Below are positions 12,296 through 23,699 of a stretch of 64,000 nucleotides of DNA, piece by piece. Position 1 is the first letter of the stretch, and the number at the start of each line of letters is the position of its first letter. The notes beneath the pieces were generated by a model. That model did no database searches and was not told the DNA's origin. It saw only the letters and a list, made by a program, of their open reading frames with translations. The position numbers and the translations under genes were made by a program. Source of the DNA: Jaltomata sinuosa (Eukaryota; Streptophyta; Magnoliopsida; Solanales; Solanaceae); assembly GCA_003996215.1 (NCBI GenBank), contig QJPP01000680.1, positions 62,001-126,000 on the forward strand, given 5' to 3'.

Positions 12296-13093
12296 ATGCC
12301 TCCTCAACGTGTTATGCCTCTCTGAGCTGCTCGGAATATTGTTCCTACCATTTCGGTCCCCGATGTCACGAATGAGGAGTTTAGAAATGCCATCCATTTG
12401 CTAGCCCAGACTTTGGCCACTAAGGCCAATCAACAAGCTCCTGCCCCAGTCCACTCTCAAGGTTGGGTAGCGGCCCTAGTTCATGACTTCATCCGAATAA
12501 ACCCGCCTGAGTTCTGGGGTTCTAATGTGGTGAAGAAAGAGAGTAGGTCTGCTTTGCTTTTGAGTGATATGAACATTTTTTGACTAATGACTCATACCCA
12601 TCAGAGTGAAGGTGATAAGCTAATGGAGATGTCAAGGGAGAACAAAAGAACTAGATATGAGGGTTCAAGATTTAGCCATCAAAGGTCCGAAGGTGGACAT
12701 CACTCTTCTTTCTAAAAAAAGTCATCAGGATCCATTCACTCTTCTGCTAGTGATCCTACCTAGACCTAGAGGCCTAGTCATGATCAGGGTGGTAGAGAAC
12801 CTTGTTCCTATTCCCAGTCTCAAGGTAATGTTTCTAAGGGACCTTCCTACCCAGCTTGTATTCAGTGTGGGAAGAGTCATTATGGTGAGTGTTTGGCCAG
12901 TTCAGGTAGTTGCTTCGTATGTGGTCAGGCTGGACATCGTATCAAGGATTTCGCTTCACCTAAGAAGGAGTAGGGAGGTAGTAGGAATCAGTATGCTCCA
13001 GTAGCCCTAGAAGGTCGACCGACCCAGCAGGGCGCAACTTCTAGTTCTGGTGGTCAGCGCCAAAATCGCCTCTATGTTATGTCCTCCCATTAG
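12296..13093 (+). pseudogene. D1 gag, internally deleted
   Basis: Gag pseudogene starting MPPQRVMPL at 12296, with a stop after eight or nine codons. The N-terminal FIRINPPEFWG segment is followed almost at once by C-terminal text, so most of the Retrotrans_gag domain is deleted near 12530. The C-terminus has a first cysteine-rich segment (IQCGKSHYGECLAS) and then the zinc knuckle CFVCGQAGHRIKDF at about 12915-12957, in which the last Cys of CX2CX4HX4C is replaced by Phe. Stops occur at 12582, 12707 and 12972. The minus-strand D2 gag (53010-54089) retains the deleted portion. Confidence 0.85.
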
Positions 13094-13600
13094 GATCAGG
13101 AGACTTCTTCAGATATTGTCACTTGTATGTTGAAAGTCTTTTCTTTCCATGTGTATGCTTTGTTGTACCCCGATGCCTCTTTATCTTTTGTGACCCCTTA
13201 TATAGCATGCAAATTTGAAGTATGTCCTGAATTGCTTTTAGAACCCTTTTGTGTTTCTACTCCTATTAGTGAGTCAGTCTTAGCCAAAAGAATCTACCGA
13301 AATTAGACTATCTCAGTCCTTCATAGAGTCACTTCAACGTATCTAGTAGAGTTTGAGATGACTGATTTTGACGTCATTCTTTGTATGGATTGGTTGTGTG
13401 CATGTTATGCTTCTGTTTATTGTCGTATTCGGGTTGTCAGTTTCAAGTTTCCAAATGAACCCATTTTAGAATGGCAAGGTAGTCCCCCTTCCTTGGAAGG
13501 TCACTTCTTATCTTATCTTAAGGCTAGGAAGATGATTTCAAAGGGGTATGTTTATCACATAGTGCGGGTTATGGGCACGGAGTCCAAAACCCCATCCCTT
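13094..13600 (+). pseudogene. D1 protease remnant
   Basis: Retropepsin region with the segment YPDASLSFVTPYIAC near 13165-13210, where the expected Asp-Ser/Pro-Gly active site reads PDA; the Gly is lost. The following TDFDVILCMDWL (13358-13395) corresponds to the well-conserved FDVILGMDWL motif of chromovirus proteases and leads on to the linker with LKARKMISKGYVYHIV. Stops at about 13093 and 13304 interrupt it. The same motif order is seen intact in element E at 62280-62760. Confidence 0.8.
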
Positions 13601-14530
13601 CAGTCTATTCCTATTGTAAATGAGTTTCCAGATGTGTTTCCCGAGGATTTGCTCGGTGTCCCTCTCGAGGGGGAGATAGACTTTGGGATATATCTTCTCC
13701 AAAATACAAATCCGATCTCTTTTCCTCCCTATAGAAGGCTCCCGCAGAACTTAAAGAGTTGAAAGATCAGTCGAAGGATCTTCTTGATAAAGGTTTCATC
13801 AGGCCTAGCATTTCTCCATGGGGTGCCCCAGTTTTGTTTGTTTGGAAGAAAGATGGCTCTCTTAGAATATGTATTGACTACCGTCAGTTGAACAAGGTCA
13901 CAATCAAGAATAAATATTAGGATTGATAACTTGTTCGATCAGTTTCAGAGTGCTAGTTTCTTCTCCAAGATCGACCTTAGATCTGGTTATCATCAGCTTT
14001 ATGTTAGAAAGTGTGATATCCCAAAGATAGCCTTCAGAACTCAGTATGGTCATTATGAATTTTTTGTGATGTCTTTTGGTCTCACAAATGCTCTTGCAGC
14101 TTTTATGGGTTTGATGAACCGTGTGTTCAAGCAGTATTTGGATATGTTTGTGATTGTTTTCATTGATGATATCCTTATCTACTCTCAGAGTGAGGAAGAG
14201 CATGCAGACCATGTTAGGGTTGTGTTGCAAACCCTTAAGTACCGATAGTTATTTGTTCAGTTTAGCAAGTGTGAGTTTGGGATGTAGTTTGTTGCTTTTC
14301 TGGGGCATATTGTGAGTGATGGTATCCGAGTTGATTCTCAAATGATTGAGGCAGTAAAGAACTTGCCTAGACCTACTTCGATGTCTGATATTAGGAGCTT
14401 TTTGGGTTTGGCTAGTTACTACATGAGGTTTGTGGAAGGATTTTCTTCCATTGCTTCCCCTTTGACCCGATTGACTCAGAAAAAGGTAAAATTTCAGTGG
14501 TCCGACTTGTGTGAGAATAACTTTTAGGAA
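13600..14530 (+). pseudogene. D1 reverse transcriptase remnant
   Basis: RT domain beginning with VNEFPDVFPEDLLG at about 13617. It carries SISPWGAPVLFVWKKDGSLRMCI (broken by frame changes), FFSKIDLRSGYHQLYV and the catalytic box VFIDDILIYS at about 14158-14187, so both catalytic Asp residues are kept. The thumb and connection follow (FLGLASYYMRFVEGFSS, 14400-14450). A short deletion near 13916 removes part of the PMPRIDDLFDQ segment and shifts the frame. Stops lie at 14248, 14287 and 14526. Confidence 0.88.
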
Positions 14531-14830
14531 TTGAACCCATGAGAAGAACTATCCTACTCATAATCTTGAGTTGACAGCCGTGGTATTTTCTTTGAATATT
14601 TTGAGACATTACATGTATGGTGTGCATGTAGATGTATTCATCGATCATAAGAGTCTTCAATATGTGTTCACTCAAAAGGAATTGAATTTGCGACAAAGGA
14701 GGTGGCTTGAGCTCCTTAAGGATTATGATATGAGTGTGCTTTACCATTCAAGTAAGGCCAATGTCGTGGCATATGCTTTGAGTAGACTGTCCATGGGAAG
14801 TGTGTCTTCCATTGAAGATGGAAAAAAGGA
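14531..14830 (+). pseudogene. D1 RNase H, N-terminal catalytic part deleted
   Basis: Ty3-type RNase H, which removes the RNA template. Homology starts at HEKNYPTHNLELTAVVF (about 14541). The earlier segment with the first catalytic Asp (YCDAS in element E at 63789-63803) is missing, which implies a deletion of roughly 150 bases between 14530 and 14541. The retained part contains the Glu motif NLELTAV, the Asp motif VFIDHKSLQYVF and the NVVAYALSR end, where the usual final Asp is replaced by Tyr. The enzyme would be inactive. Confidence 0.8.
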
Positions 14831-16090
14831 ATTGTTTAAGGAGGTTCATAGGCTATCTAGGTTAGGAGTTCACCTTATGGACTCGACAGAAGGTGGTGTG
14901 ATTGTACAAAATGGTGTTGAATCATCTTTGGTAGCTAAGGTGAAGTCAAAGCAAGACAGGGATCCAATTCTACTTCAGCTTAAGGGTGTAGTTCATCAGC
15001 AGCAGGTGGAGGTCTTCTCCCAAGGGGGAGATGGCGTGCTTCATTACCAGGGTCGCTTATGTGTGCCAGATGTAGATGGGTTGAGATAGCAGATTCTGAC
15101 TAAGGCTCACAATTCTAGATATTCCATTCATCCGGGTGCTACTAAGATGTACTGTGATCTATGGGAAGTCTTTTGGGGGAATGGTATGAAGAGGGACATA
15201 GCCGAGTTTGTGGCTAAGTTCCCAACTGTCACAAGTAAAGGTGGGGCATTAAAGGTTGGGTGGCATGATTCGAGATATTGACCTTCCCATTTGGAAATTC
15301 GAAGCAATCAATATGGACTTTATTACTTGTTTGCCTTGTACTCAAAGGCAACATGATTCGATTTGGGTGATTGTCGACTGGATGACCAAGTCATCCCACT
15401 TCTTGGCTGTTACAACTACTGAATCAGCAGATGATTATGCGAGACTCTACATTCGGCTGATAGTTCGATTGCATGGTGTTCCCTTGTCTATCATTTCTAA
15501 TAGAGGTCCTCAGTTTACGTCTCAGTTTTTGAGATCGTTTCAGAAAGGTCTTGGCACCCAGGTGAAGCTTAGCACAACTTTTTACCCCTTAGAAAAATGG
15601 CCAGGCAGAGCGTACTATTCAGACCTTCGAGGATATGTTGAGAGCTTTTGTGATTCATTTCAACAGTAATTGTGATGATCACTTACCTCTTATCGAGTTT
15701 GCCTACAACAATAGGTTTCACTCTAGCATTAAGATGGCTTCATATGAGGCACTTTATGGTCGGAGATGTAGATCTCATATTGGTTTGTTTGAGGTAAGTG
15801 AGGCAGCCTTGATTGGTCCAGATACGGTTCATAAGACAATGGAGAAGGTTCAGCTGATTAGGGAAAGATTGAAAACTGATCAGAGTCGACAAAAATCTTA
15901 TGCAGATGTGAGGAGAAAGGATTTGGAATTTGAAGTTGATGATTGGGTTTTCCTAAAGGTGTCACCCATGAAGGGTGTGATGAGGTTTGTCAATAAAGGA
16001 AATCTTAGTCCCCGTTTTGTAGGTCCTTATAGGATTTTGAGGAGAGTTGATAGTGTTGCTTATGAGTTGGAGTTGCCAACAGAGTTGTAA
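14831..16090 (+). pseudogene. D1 integrase remnant
   Basis: Integrase that would insert the cDNA. The zinc-binding N-terminus starts HNSRYSIHPGATKMY at about 15100; the Cys pair has decayed. The core reads VDWMTKSSHFLAV (first Asp kept, about 15376) and ISNRGPQFTSQF, where the second catalytic Asp has become Asn (about 15500). A frameshift near 15590 separates the core from the Glu helix (QAERTIQTFEDMLRAF). The C-terminal GPY/F-type module RFVGPYRILRRVDS lies in 15635-16090, which is an open 151-residue frame. A stop at 16088 precedes the chromodomain. Confidence 0.88.
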
Positions 16091-16372
16091 GCGGCTCACC
16101 CAGTTTTCCATGTTTCCCTATTGAAGAAGTGTGTTGGTGATCCGACCTTGATTGTTCCCTTGGAGGATGTGGGTGTGAAGGATAGTCTCACCTATGAAGA
16201 GGTTCCCATGGAGATCCTTGATCATCAGATTTGGAGGTTGAGGAAAAAAGAAGTTGCTTCGGTGAAAGTCATTTGGAGGAATCACCTTGTCGAGGGTGCT
16301 ACTTGGGAAGCGGAAGAGGCCATGAAGGCCAAATATCCTCATCTCTTTCCTTCCGATTTAGTTCCAGCTTGA
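16091..16372 (+). pseudogene. D1 chromodomain tail
   Basis: C-terminal extension of integrase with HPVFHVSLLKKCVGDP, then the chromodomain-like segment ILDHQIWRLRKKEVASVKVI and WRNHLVEGATWEAEEAMK, ending PSDLVPA and a stop. Chromodomains on integrase are the defining mark of chromoviruses and are thought to guide insertion into heterochromatin. The two Trp residues and the hydrophobic pattern are kept, so this domain is less damaged than the rest. It is open from 16121 to the stop at 16372. Confidence 0.85.
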
Positions 16373-16590
16373 GGTACTAGTTTCCTTCTTAGTATGTCCC
16401 TCCGATTTTATTCCACCAGTTCCTCTCATGATTCTTGCATGCATCTATGTTTTACGAAGTTAGTTTATCATGTTTTCAAGTTAAGAAATTCAGTTTTTAT
16501 GTTTACTCTTAGATTACCATGTTCTATTGCTGGTTGGGATATTTTCTCTTAAGTTTTCCCTTGTTTAGTCTTTATTCGCGGATGAATGAT
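16373..16590 (+). other. D1 3' untranslated spacer
   Basis: About 220 bases between the chromodomain stop and the polypurine tract, T-rich, with no coding frame or other structure that I can recognise. Confidence 0.7.
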
Positions 16591-16606
16591 CACAAGGGGG
16601 AGATAT
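16591..16606 (+). other. D1 polypurine tract
   Basis: CACAAGGGGGAGATAT directly precedes the 3' LTR. The same tract occurs inverted at 49253-49268 in D2. It would prime plus-strand DNA synthesis. Confidence 0.9.
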
Positions 16607-18749
16607 TGTAACACCCCAGAAATCAAACCAGCTATCTAAGTTAAAATCTCAGAAAAATGTCATGTTTCAGGGATGCCGAGTCCAAACCACGGATTGTGGT
16701 TCAAAGAATGGGTCGTGGAATGGAACCGTGAATCCCTTCAGATTGATTCAGTCTCTGGTCTAGAAGCACAAGTTGGTCTACGGACCATGGTTCAAACCAC
16801 GGGTCCGTCGTATCCACTCGTGGAATACAGATCAGAGAAGTGGCAGGTCCCTTAGGTTTCACGACTCAATTCTACAGCCCATCATTTGAATGAAGGACAG
16901 ACGTTTTGACTCGTGGTTCGATCCAAAGACCAGCTAAGTCCCCAGCAAAGACGAGTCCAATTGACGACCCGTCATCAATTCTACGGGTTCGTCCTGTTGA
17001 CCCATAGAAATGCTTCTACAGCCTGTTGGTTTGTCCAGAAACCATGGATGGAAACCACGAAAAATGGTTTATTCTATGATGAGTGAAATCCACTCGTGGT
17101 CACTAACAGTCAACTATTTAACAGCTTTTCTAAATTATTTCTCAGGGGTATTTGAGTCATTACCCACCCTTTTAACTCCTAAGTGAGGTTGTTTTGACTA
17201 TTTCAAGAAGGGTTTTCACCCTTATTATCCTAAGTCTCTTCTAAATCCTTCGTTCACCTCCCAAAAAGAAAAAGAATTCTCTCATGCTCAAGGTCTGAAG
17301 CTTCAAATTCAAGTCTCCTAAATCTTTCCAATTCAAATGGGTTAGCTCCAATCAAGATATGTGGGTAATCGACAATGGGTTCCTTTCACCCTTGTGCCCA
17401 AAACCCCCAATTATTATTTTGAATTATGAAATTGTGAAATTAGGGTTTTGATCTAATTAGGGAAAACTTATGAAATCAGTTTCTATGCATCAATTCATGG
17501 TTTCTTATGGTTCATCTATGTTTTTATTAAGATTCCTTAATTAGTTTAAAAATCCCATGTATTAAAGTTAAATTCTAGCATGAATTCATTGAATTGCATG
17601 ATTTCAAGTGAAAGTTTACATATTTAGATAACATGTCCTTACGTATTTACAAAATTGCATACCTAATTCTTCAAGTATGATTTAAGAAAGAAAAGTATTT
17701 TTGAATTATGGGTATGCTAAGCTTCATGAACTTATGATATGATAATTGCATGATACCCGATCTGTTTTCATGCTCTTCAAACAAGAGTTAGCATGAGATT
17801 ATGCCACTATGAAATTATGAGCCATATGTATATGTTTTGGGAGTAGTATTTAGCACCGAGTGATGAGGGTTCGATTACCCAAGTCCAGAAACTAGATTGC
17901 CAGTGTAGGTTATGAAATGAAGTGCCCTATGAGCTTGTAAGAGTGGATCCACATCTTTATAATGGTGTCCTGTGTCTTAACGGGCATTAGGGCAGCTTGG
18001 CCAACTAGGGTTATATATTTGGGGATGGTGACTCGTTCCTTGGCAGGGTTCAAGTCAGCTTTGCTAACTAAGGTTATATATTTAGATTCCATGTAGCTCA
18101 CATGGTCTATTATCGGTTATAAAACACTCCCATATGAATGATTTCAAGTATTCAAAGCTTTACAATATCTTATGTTGAGGTTTTACTACGAACTCTTGCT
18201 TATTATTAAAACTATGTTATTTACTTATGACTCATTCGATTATGCATGAACCCAGTTTTTAATTATGTTTTAAGCATGTTTTCATATTATTTACGCGTAT
18301 CCCGCATACTCGGTACATTCTCTAGTACTGACGTATATCTTGCGTTGCATCCTTTGATGATGCAGATTCAGGAGTGCCTTCCCAGGAATATTGCTAGAGC
18401 TTCCAGGCCACTCTATCTGTCAGTTGTTGGTGAGTCCTTTAAGATTGAGGACTAGTTATGTTATTAGCTTGTGTTAGCCTTTCATTTCCGTACTTCAAGT
18501 TAGCTAGGGTCTTGTCCTAGCAACTCTTTACGTCATGAGTAAAGGCATTTCATACATAGACAGTATTTGAGTCTTTCGGATCTTGTATGCCTATTTGACT
18601 TGATTATCCATTTATGCTATTCCGACTTTATCTATTAAGTTTCCGCTTATCTTTGTTATGCTTGAGAATGATATGACCAATGGTTATCTTGGGGAACTTG
18701 TGGTCCTAAGTCTCGTGTTACGTCCAGGAGGTAACCTCAGGGCGTGACA
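16607..18749 (+). repeat. D1 3' LTR (2143 bp)
   Basis: Starts TGTAACACCCCAG and ends GGCGTGACA, collinear with 9952-12091. Palindromic ACCACGG-type words lie at about 16677-17100. The right end is followed by the target duplication TGCCT. Confidence 0.93.
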
Positions 18750-18754
18750 TGCCT
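18750..18754 (+). other. Target site duplication, right copy (D1)
   Basis: TGCCT, identical to 9947-9951. After it the env-like ORF of element A continues in the frame left at 9951. Confidence 0.95.
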
Positions 18755-19790
18755 CTATCATTGCTTCTGGGACACCTTTTTGGGTTACCATGGGAGGCAT
18801 CATTCTGCTTCAGGACCTCCATTTTGAGAAGCGCTTATTGTATAATTTCATCCTCTCTCAATTCTCTCCCTCTAAAAATGATCAGAAAGTTACACAGGAG
18901 GGAGACATTCTAGTGGCATTCCAGGTGCGCATGTTAATTTTGGTAAGATTGCGGGGTGGTAATTATGAGAAAGGCTCGTCAACTTGGTTCCTCATTCCTT
19001 TATCCCATATTGATTAGTAAGTTGTGTGCTACAGTTGGGATCTAGTATTTTCTATTTAACAACACTATCCCTGTCACTGGGGAAATTAACATTAAGAAGA
19101 AGATGGACATTGTTGCTCCTAAGATGAAAAAGTGCAATTTGAAGTCCTTTGCTGGTATGAAAATTCCGGAGATTGATCTTGAGCCCGGTGCCTCTTCTCC
19201 TACTAAATCAGTCTCTGGTACTCTTACTCCCGCAGAGTAAAGATATCTATCAGCTGATGCCTCTGCTAGGCCTTCACCTGCTTCCTCAGCCTTTGCCCAG
19301 ACTGGCTTTCAGAAGCTGTTCAACATGACAGACTCCCATGATAATCAGTTGAACACTCTAGTTAAGAAGCTGCCAGGCATGATTTAGAAGGGTGTGAAGA
19401 ATACTATAAAGGATGTGGTGGAAAACATGTCCAAACTGTGAAAAAGGGTGGATGTTATGGAGCATATTGTGACTGCTATCAGGAGGGATGTCTACAAGGC
19501 TAAATGGAAGGCACCAATGTTGGCTGCATATTTGAGTGCTTTTGAGGATGCCATGGCTTTACCTTACCTCGCTCCTGGTCGAGTGGTTGATGTATTTGCT
19601 GCCTTGGGGGAGATGATGAGGAGCTTGCCAATGCGTTGGATCCAGTACTCTAACAGGTGATTTTTTAGTCCTAGCACACTGCACATTCTCTCATAGGAGG
19701 AGCACGCACCAGTTCAGAGGCAGTTGAGCATGAGGAAGAGGAGGAGGATTTGCCAGTACAGGGAGTCTTTGCATTCTTACCTTATTTATT
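18755..19790 (+). pseudogene. env-like ORF of element A, C-terminal part
   Basis: Continuation of the ORF split at 9951. The frame opens with SGTPFWVTMGG, equivalent to GTPVWSTVGG at 28928-28957 in element B. It then has LLYNFILSQFSPSKNDQKV (element B: a CNYLLPSQNNQKI-like segment), a charged middle with SPTKS and Ser/Pro-rich text, and a long helical segment at about 19340-19660 (MTDSHDNQLNTLVKKL, VDVMEHIVTAIRRDVYKAKW). Stops lie at 19015, 19239, 19387 and 19440. The helical C-terminus could be a coiled coil; no clear membrane anchor is seen. Confidence 0.7.
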
Positions 19791-20039
19791 TTGTAATTAA
19801 GCATTTAGGATAGTTATTTATTTTATGTGAGGGAGGGGTGCATTTATTTTATAATATTGTTGGTGGTTGCCCTTGTAGGCCTTTGAGATATTATTTTTAT
19901 TGCCCTTGTTGAGTCTCAATTTTCTTGTTAGACAATTTAGCCCTTGTCAGGTATGTTTGGATGATTGTGATATTTCCTAGAAATAAGAGATAGGGATCGC
20001 AAATTGAAGTCTAGACTCATAAATGAGCCGTCCAAAATT
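19791..20039 (+). other. Spacer after env-like ORF, element A
   Basis: T-rich stretch with repeated CCCTTGT words (gcccttgtaggcc, gcccttgttgag, gcccttgtcagg). The same words occur after the env-like ORF of element B (30020-30100). No coding frame. Confidence 0.6.
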
Positions 20040-22215
20040 GAGAAAGAGGGTCATAAGAGGTTTATGAAATCTAGACGGACCTAAATATAGAGCCTCAGAC
20101 CGAGACGAGGAGGGAGGACTCAGGCTACTGATGGGGCAGCACTACAGCTTACTCTCTCTGTTGCAACATAGTAGGTGACCACTACTCCCCAGTCTGAGAA
20201 GGGAAAAGGGTCGTCAGATACTAAGGATAGTAATGGGGCAAACCGGGAGAGTTCACCAGTTACAGGTATAGGAAATGGCTTAAGTTCTGATAGTTCTAAG
20301 TCCAAAGCTCAAAAGAGTTCTATTGAGCCATCCATGATAGAGTCTGAAATATAGATGAGAGTTGAGGCAGAGAGAGTTGATGCAGTCTGGGCTTATGAAA
20401 ATAACCGATGAAGTGTGCCATGCATGCAATGAATATATGATGAGGATACTTAATTGACTAATAAGGTCACACCCAAGAGGGGCATCTTTTTAGAGCCACA
20501 GATTCTGACTAAGGGCTTGACCTCCATCCTAGGCATACAAACAGTGTATGATAGATATCAGTTTTAGTGAATGGCTGAGCCATCAGGCAAGTACAGTCCT
20601 TAGATTGTCCGGGTACAGGGGATTACCTCACCAAAGAAGAAATGCCAGATCCAACCTCTGATTACAACCACAGTAGTATGAGGTGAACCAGTTGACATCT
20701 CTGAGTGCACGATCCAGCATTTTCTATATGGGCTCGAGTGTGAGTTGTTTGTCGAAATAACTGAGTTTGATCAACGTATGTAGACAGTAAAGGATAAGAA
20801 TAAAATAAAAGATTCGGTCTAGAAAGAAGATTTAGTTAAATGGGTTGCAGACTACATTGCTAACCATGGAGAGGTGAAGAGTGAGTTATGAAAGGTGAGA
20901 TCAAAAAAGCATCCTTGAGTTTTGCAGGAAAGTTGTAGGGGGTTGTGGTGTGGTCTCATCTTTGTCTGACTTAGGCTGATAACACTTTGACACTGGATTG
21001 AGCAGTACTCATGGCCAGTATTATGGCTGGTTATGAAATTAATATCCCGCGTGATATTATTGAGGAGATTCATGAGTGGGAATTCACCCCAAATACTCGT
21101 ATCCCTTTTTACCTAATTGATTCACTAATTATGCATGGATTAAGTTGTTCCTATTATGCCAAGTGTTGACCATCTAATTGAGGTGACTAGGACTCAGGAC
21201 ATGGGTACGAATCTAGTCACCCAGAGATTAGCACAGACCTCAACTTTCTCTGGTGCTATGTTATTTTAGGAGCCAATAGTTCTTGGTGATTAGGCCAACA
21301 CTGGTACCATGGCATAGTTCACAGAGCATAGTCCAGAGGTTCTAGTTCCTGGAGCTAGTACAATAGCAGAGGGTGCCACAACTTCAACATCTGCACCTTC
21401 GACCTCAAGACCACCAGCTGCTATTCTTATTATGCCCATGCACCTAGCTCTTTCAAGCTTAGTTACCATAACTGGTGAGTTCGTACATGACTTGTTCCAG
21501 CACCAGACTGAGACGGAGTAGCAGATGGCTGATTTTTTAAAGCAGTTAAAACCATGAGTGAAGTCTACTATAGAAGCTGTTGAGGTAAAGGTTAGAGTTC
21601 ATGTTCAGGAATATATTGATATGGCCACTCGCGAGATAAATGGGTTAATAGATAGTTTTAAGTGATGACTCACTAGTCAACTGTGAGACATAAAAAGCCC
21701 CAACTTAGGCGGTGTACAAGCAAACGTGGCACAACTCAGAGAGGATATAGATTCACTAATCACTCTCCACGCCCCTATTATACCCTCAATTCCCATTTCT
21801 ATCCCGGTGGTCACTGGCATGCATATTGATCTGCTTGTTGATGATAAGGAACCTGAGCTTTTGAGTGCTAGCAAGAAGAGAACTTGCAGTGAGGGTCTAT
21901 CTGAGGCTTAGCCAGATCTAAAAAGAGAGAGATGGGAGGTCTCTAATTCCACACGGCTATCCTTAGATGACCTGCAACTTTGAGAGGAGGCAGACTGTCT
22001 TAGAGTTTTGGGTGAGTCATTTAGTTTGGCACTACTTGTTGTGGGGCTCTACCTGCTGCTATTGAGATCCCATAGATTGATACTACTGGTAGGGCACCGC
22101 CTATATCCCCTACCACTATTGACCCATTGAGTGTGACAATCACAATCGATGCCACCACTACTTCTATGGGTACCACACCACAAGCCTCGTCTACTTCACC
22201 GGATGATCGCGCCTA
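20040..22215 (+). pseudogene. Second env-like remnant, different Athila subfamily
   Basis: Long stretch with many stops whose frames read as another Athila env-like protein. The N-terminus is low-complexity (TTTPQSEKGKGSS). The core has ISECTIQHFLYGLECELF, KEDLVKWVADYIANHG and MAGYEINIPRDII-like text at 20690-21070, the layout of the putative plant transposon protein domain. A Ser/Thr/Pro-rich tail follows (TSTSAPSTSRPPAAI), then a helical part and further Thr-rich text up to 22215. Sequence and length differ from the env-like ORF ending at 19790, so this is not a simple duplicate. The tail ends near the splice-like text CACAGGTATG at 22220. Confidence 0.6.
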
Positions 22216-22372
22216 GGTGCCACAGGTATGTTTTTGCCTCTCTGTATATTTATTTTTTCTATTGCATTAAGGAGAATAAACATTCCTTTTTGATGGGGTG
22301 GGGGAAGCCATTCATGTGTCTTTTGATGGGTATCTTTGCAAATCCTGTGTAGTCAAGATACTCGCATCTTGC

Positions 22373-22412
22373 CGCGATGTTAAATTAAGGGCTACTTGGA
22401 AGGCAACCTAAG
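22373..22412 (+). repeat. Conserved Athila hairpin block, copy 2 (degenerate)
   Basis: CCGCGATGTTAAATTAAGGG followed by CTTGGAAGGCAACCTAAG (22395-22412). It is related to the blocks at 7554-7596 and 26672-26712, but the stem is weakened by two changes. Here the block follows the second env-like remnant rather than gag. Confidence 0.65.
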
Positions 22413-23699
22413 AAGGGTATCATTGAGTATCTAAGTCAATGGGGTTTTCTTGTTGTGTTGTTTCCCCAAGGACCTTTATTTCTGTTGAACCATCATGTTT
22501 AGGTAGGTTGTATGTTTGTGAAAGAAGAATAGGATTTTAGCACAGTGTATGGCTTGATTTTGAAAGAGATTTTTTGTGAATGAAAATGGAGACCCCTCCA
22601 AATTTTATATGACATGTTAGCCATTTTTGATAGATTGACCGCCATGGATATATTCATGACATTATGTATATGAATGTGATGACTAGATTAAGCTAAGGCA
22701 TGAACCTGATAGTTATCAAATCCATAGTATGACTCTGTGCCATGTGTGTGAGCTATTTTTGCACCGTTCTTGATGTGTGTGCCAATCCAGAACACCCCCG
22801 GTTAGTCTTTCCTAGGTTGTAGGATAGTTTGTTAGGAAATGATCATAGGTCATTATTTAAATAATTCACTTATCCTAAATGACCATCCAAATAAAATTAA
22901 TATCCCCCGACCCCTAATTTTAAGCCTAAATTGACCCTTTTTGTTGTTTAGCCTATTCACTTTTCTTGTTTTCTATTAACCTTTAGTTTGGCCCTGGTCC
23001 CTCCTTGGACATTGTGCACCTCAAATCAGGAAAATTGCCTAAGTTGAGGGTGGCTACGGTGAAGGTAACCGAGAAGTATGGGGTATGAAAAGAAAAGGCT
23101 AGTGATAAATAGGGAAAAAATGGGTGTGGCATATGTGCTGAAAGAAAATAAAAGAGAAAGAAAAGAAAAAAAATATGATGAAAAAGTTGAGTTTGAAATA
23201 AAAGTTGCACCCATCACTTGATGAAAAAGAAATAATAGAATGGGAGAATAACGGAGGAAGAGTTGGTGTCAAAGTGGAAGAAAAATAGCATAGCATCAAA
23301 GAGGGCATAGTCACTATTACCCAAATATACCATACCATCCCCGAGCCTATGTTACAAGCCGGGAAAAGTTCTATAGTGATCCTAGTCAAACTGTTCGAAA
23401 ACTAAGGCACAAAAAATATGGGCAAGCCTATGGTATTGTGCATTCATTGTTTTAACTTCTTTGTGAGAGTGAGAGTTCTATTCAATACCCATGTATTGAA
23501 TGAATTACAGTCTGATCGGGACTTTTTTATGGTGAGGGCACTAGAGTAACATTAATTGCTGAGTATTAGGGTAAGTGTCATTTATTTATGCTAGCTTGTC
23601 AATTTATATCATGATGTCATCCAAGGATCCTCTTGTGTTGTGTTGATGAATGGTACATGTGTACTTGTTTTATACTGAGAAGGAGTGGGTGTTAGATAT
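22413..23699 (+). other. 3' untranslated region of element A side
   Basis: About 1.3 kb without genes, of the kind found between the last ORF and the 3' LTR in Athila. It includes an AT-rich part, a segment around 22900-22945 (taatatcccccgacccctaat), an A/G-rich run at 23140-23190, and text around 23330-23520 (gggcaagcctatgg) that recurs upstream of LTR3 at 31384. The expected polypurine tract before 23700 is weak (gaaggagtgggtgttagatat). Confidence 0.6.

Larger units (their letters stand above)
9952..18749 (+). mobile_element. Tekay/Del-like chromovirus D1, complete structure
   Basis: Full-length 8.8 kb Ty3/gypsy element: 5' LTR 9952-12091, initiator-Met-type primer binding site, gag, protease, RT, RNase H, integrase, chromodomain, polypurine tract and 3' LTR 16607-18749, flanked by the 5-bp duplication TGCCT. 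It sits inside the env-like ORF of element A, so it is younger than A. It is nonetheless defective: gag and RNase H carry internal deletions, and every ORF has stops or frameshifts. The chromodomain at the end of integrase places it among the chromoviruses. The LTRs look roughly nine-tenths alike by eye, which suggests an old insertion. Confidence 0.93.

Noticed and set aside
13904..14230. 108-residue minus-strand frame
   Set aside because: Antisense shadow of the D1 RT domain.
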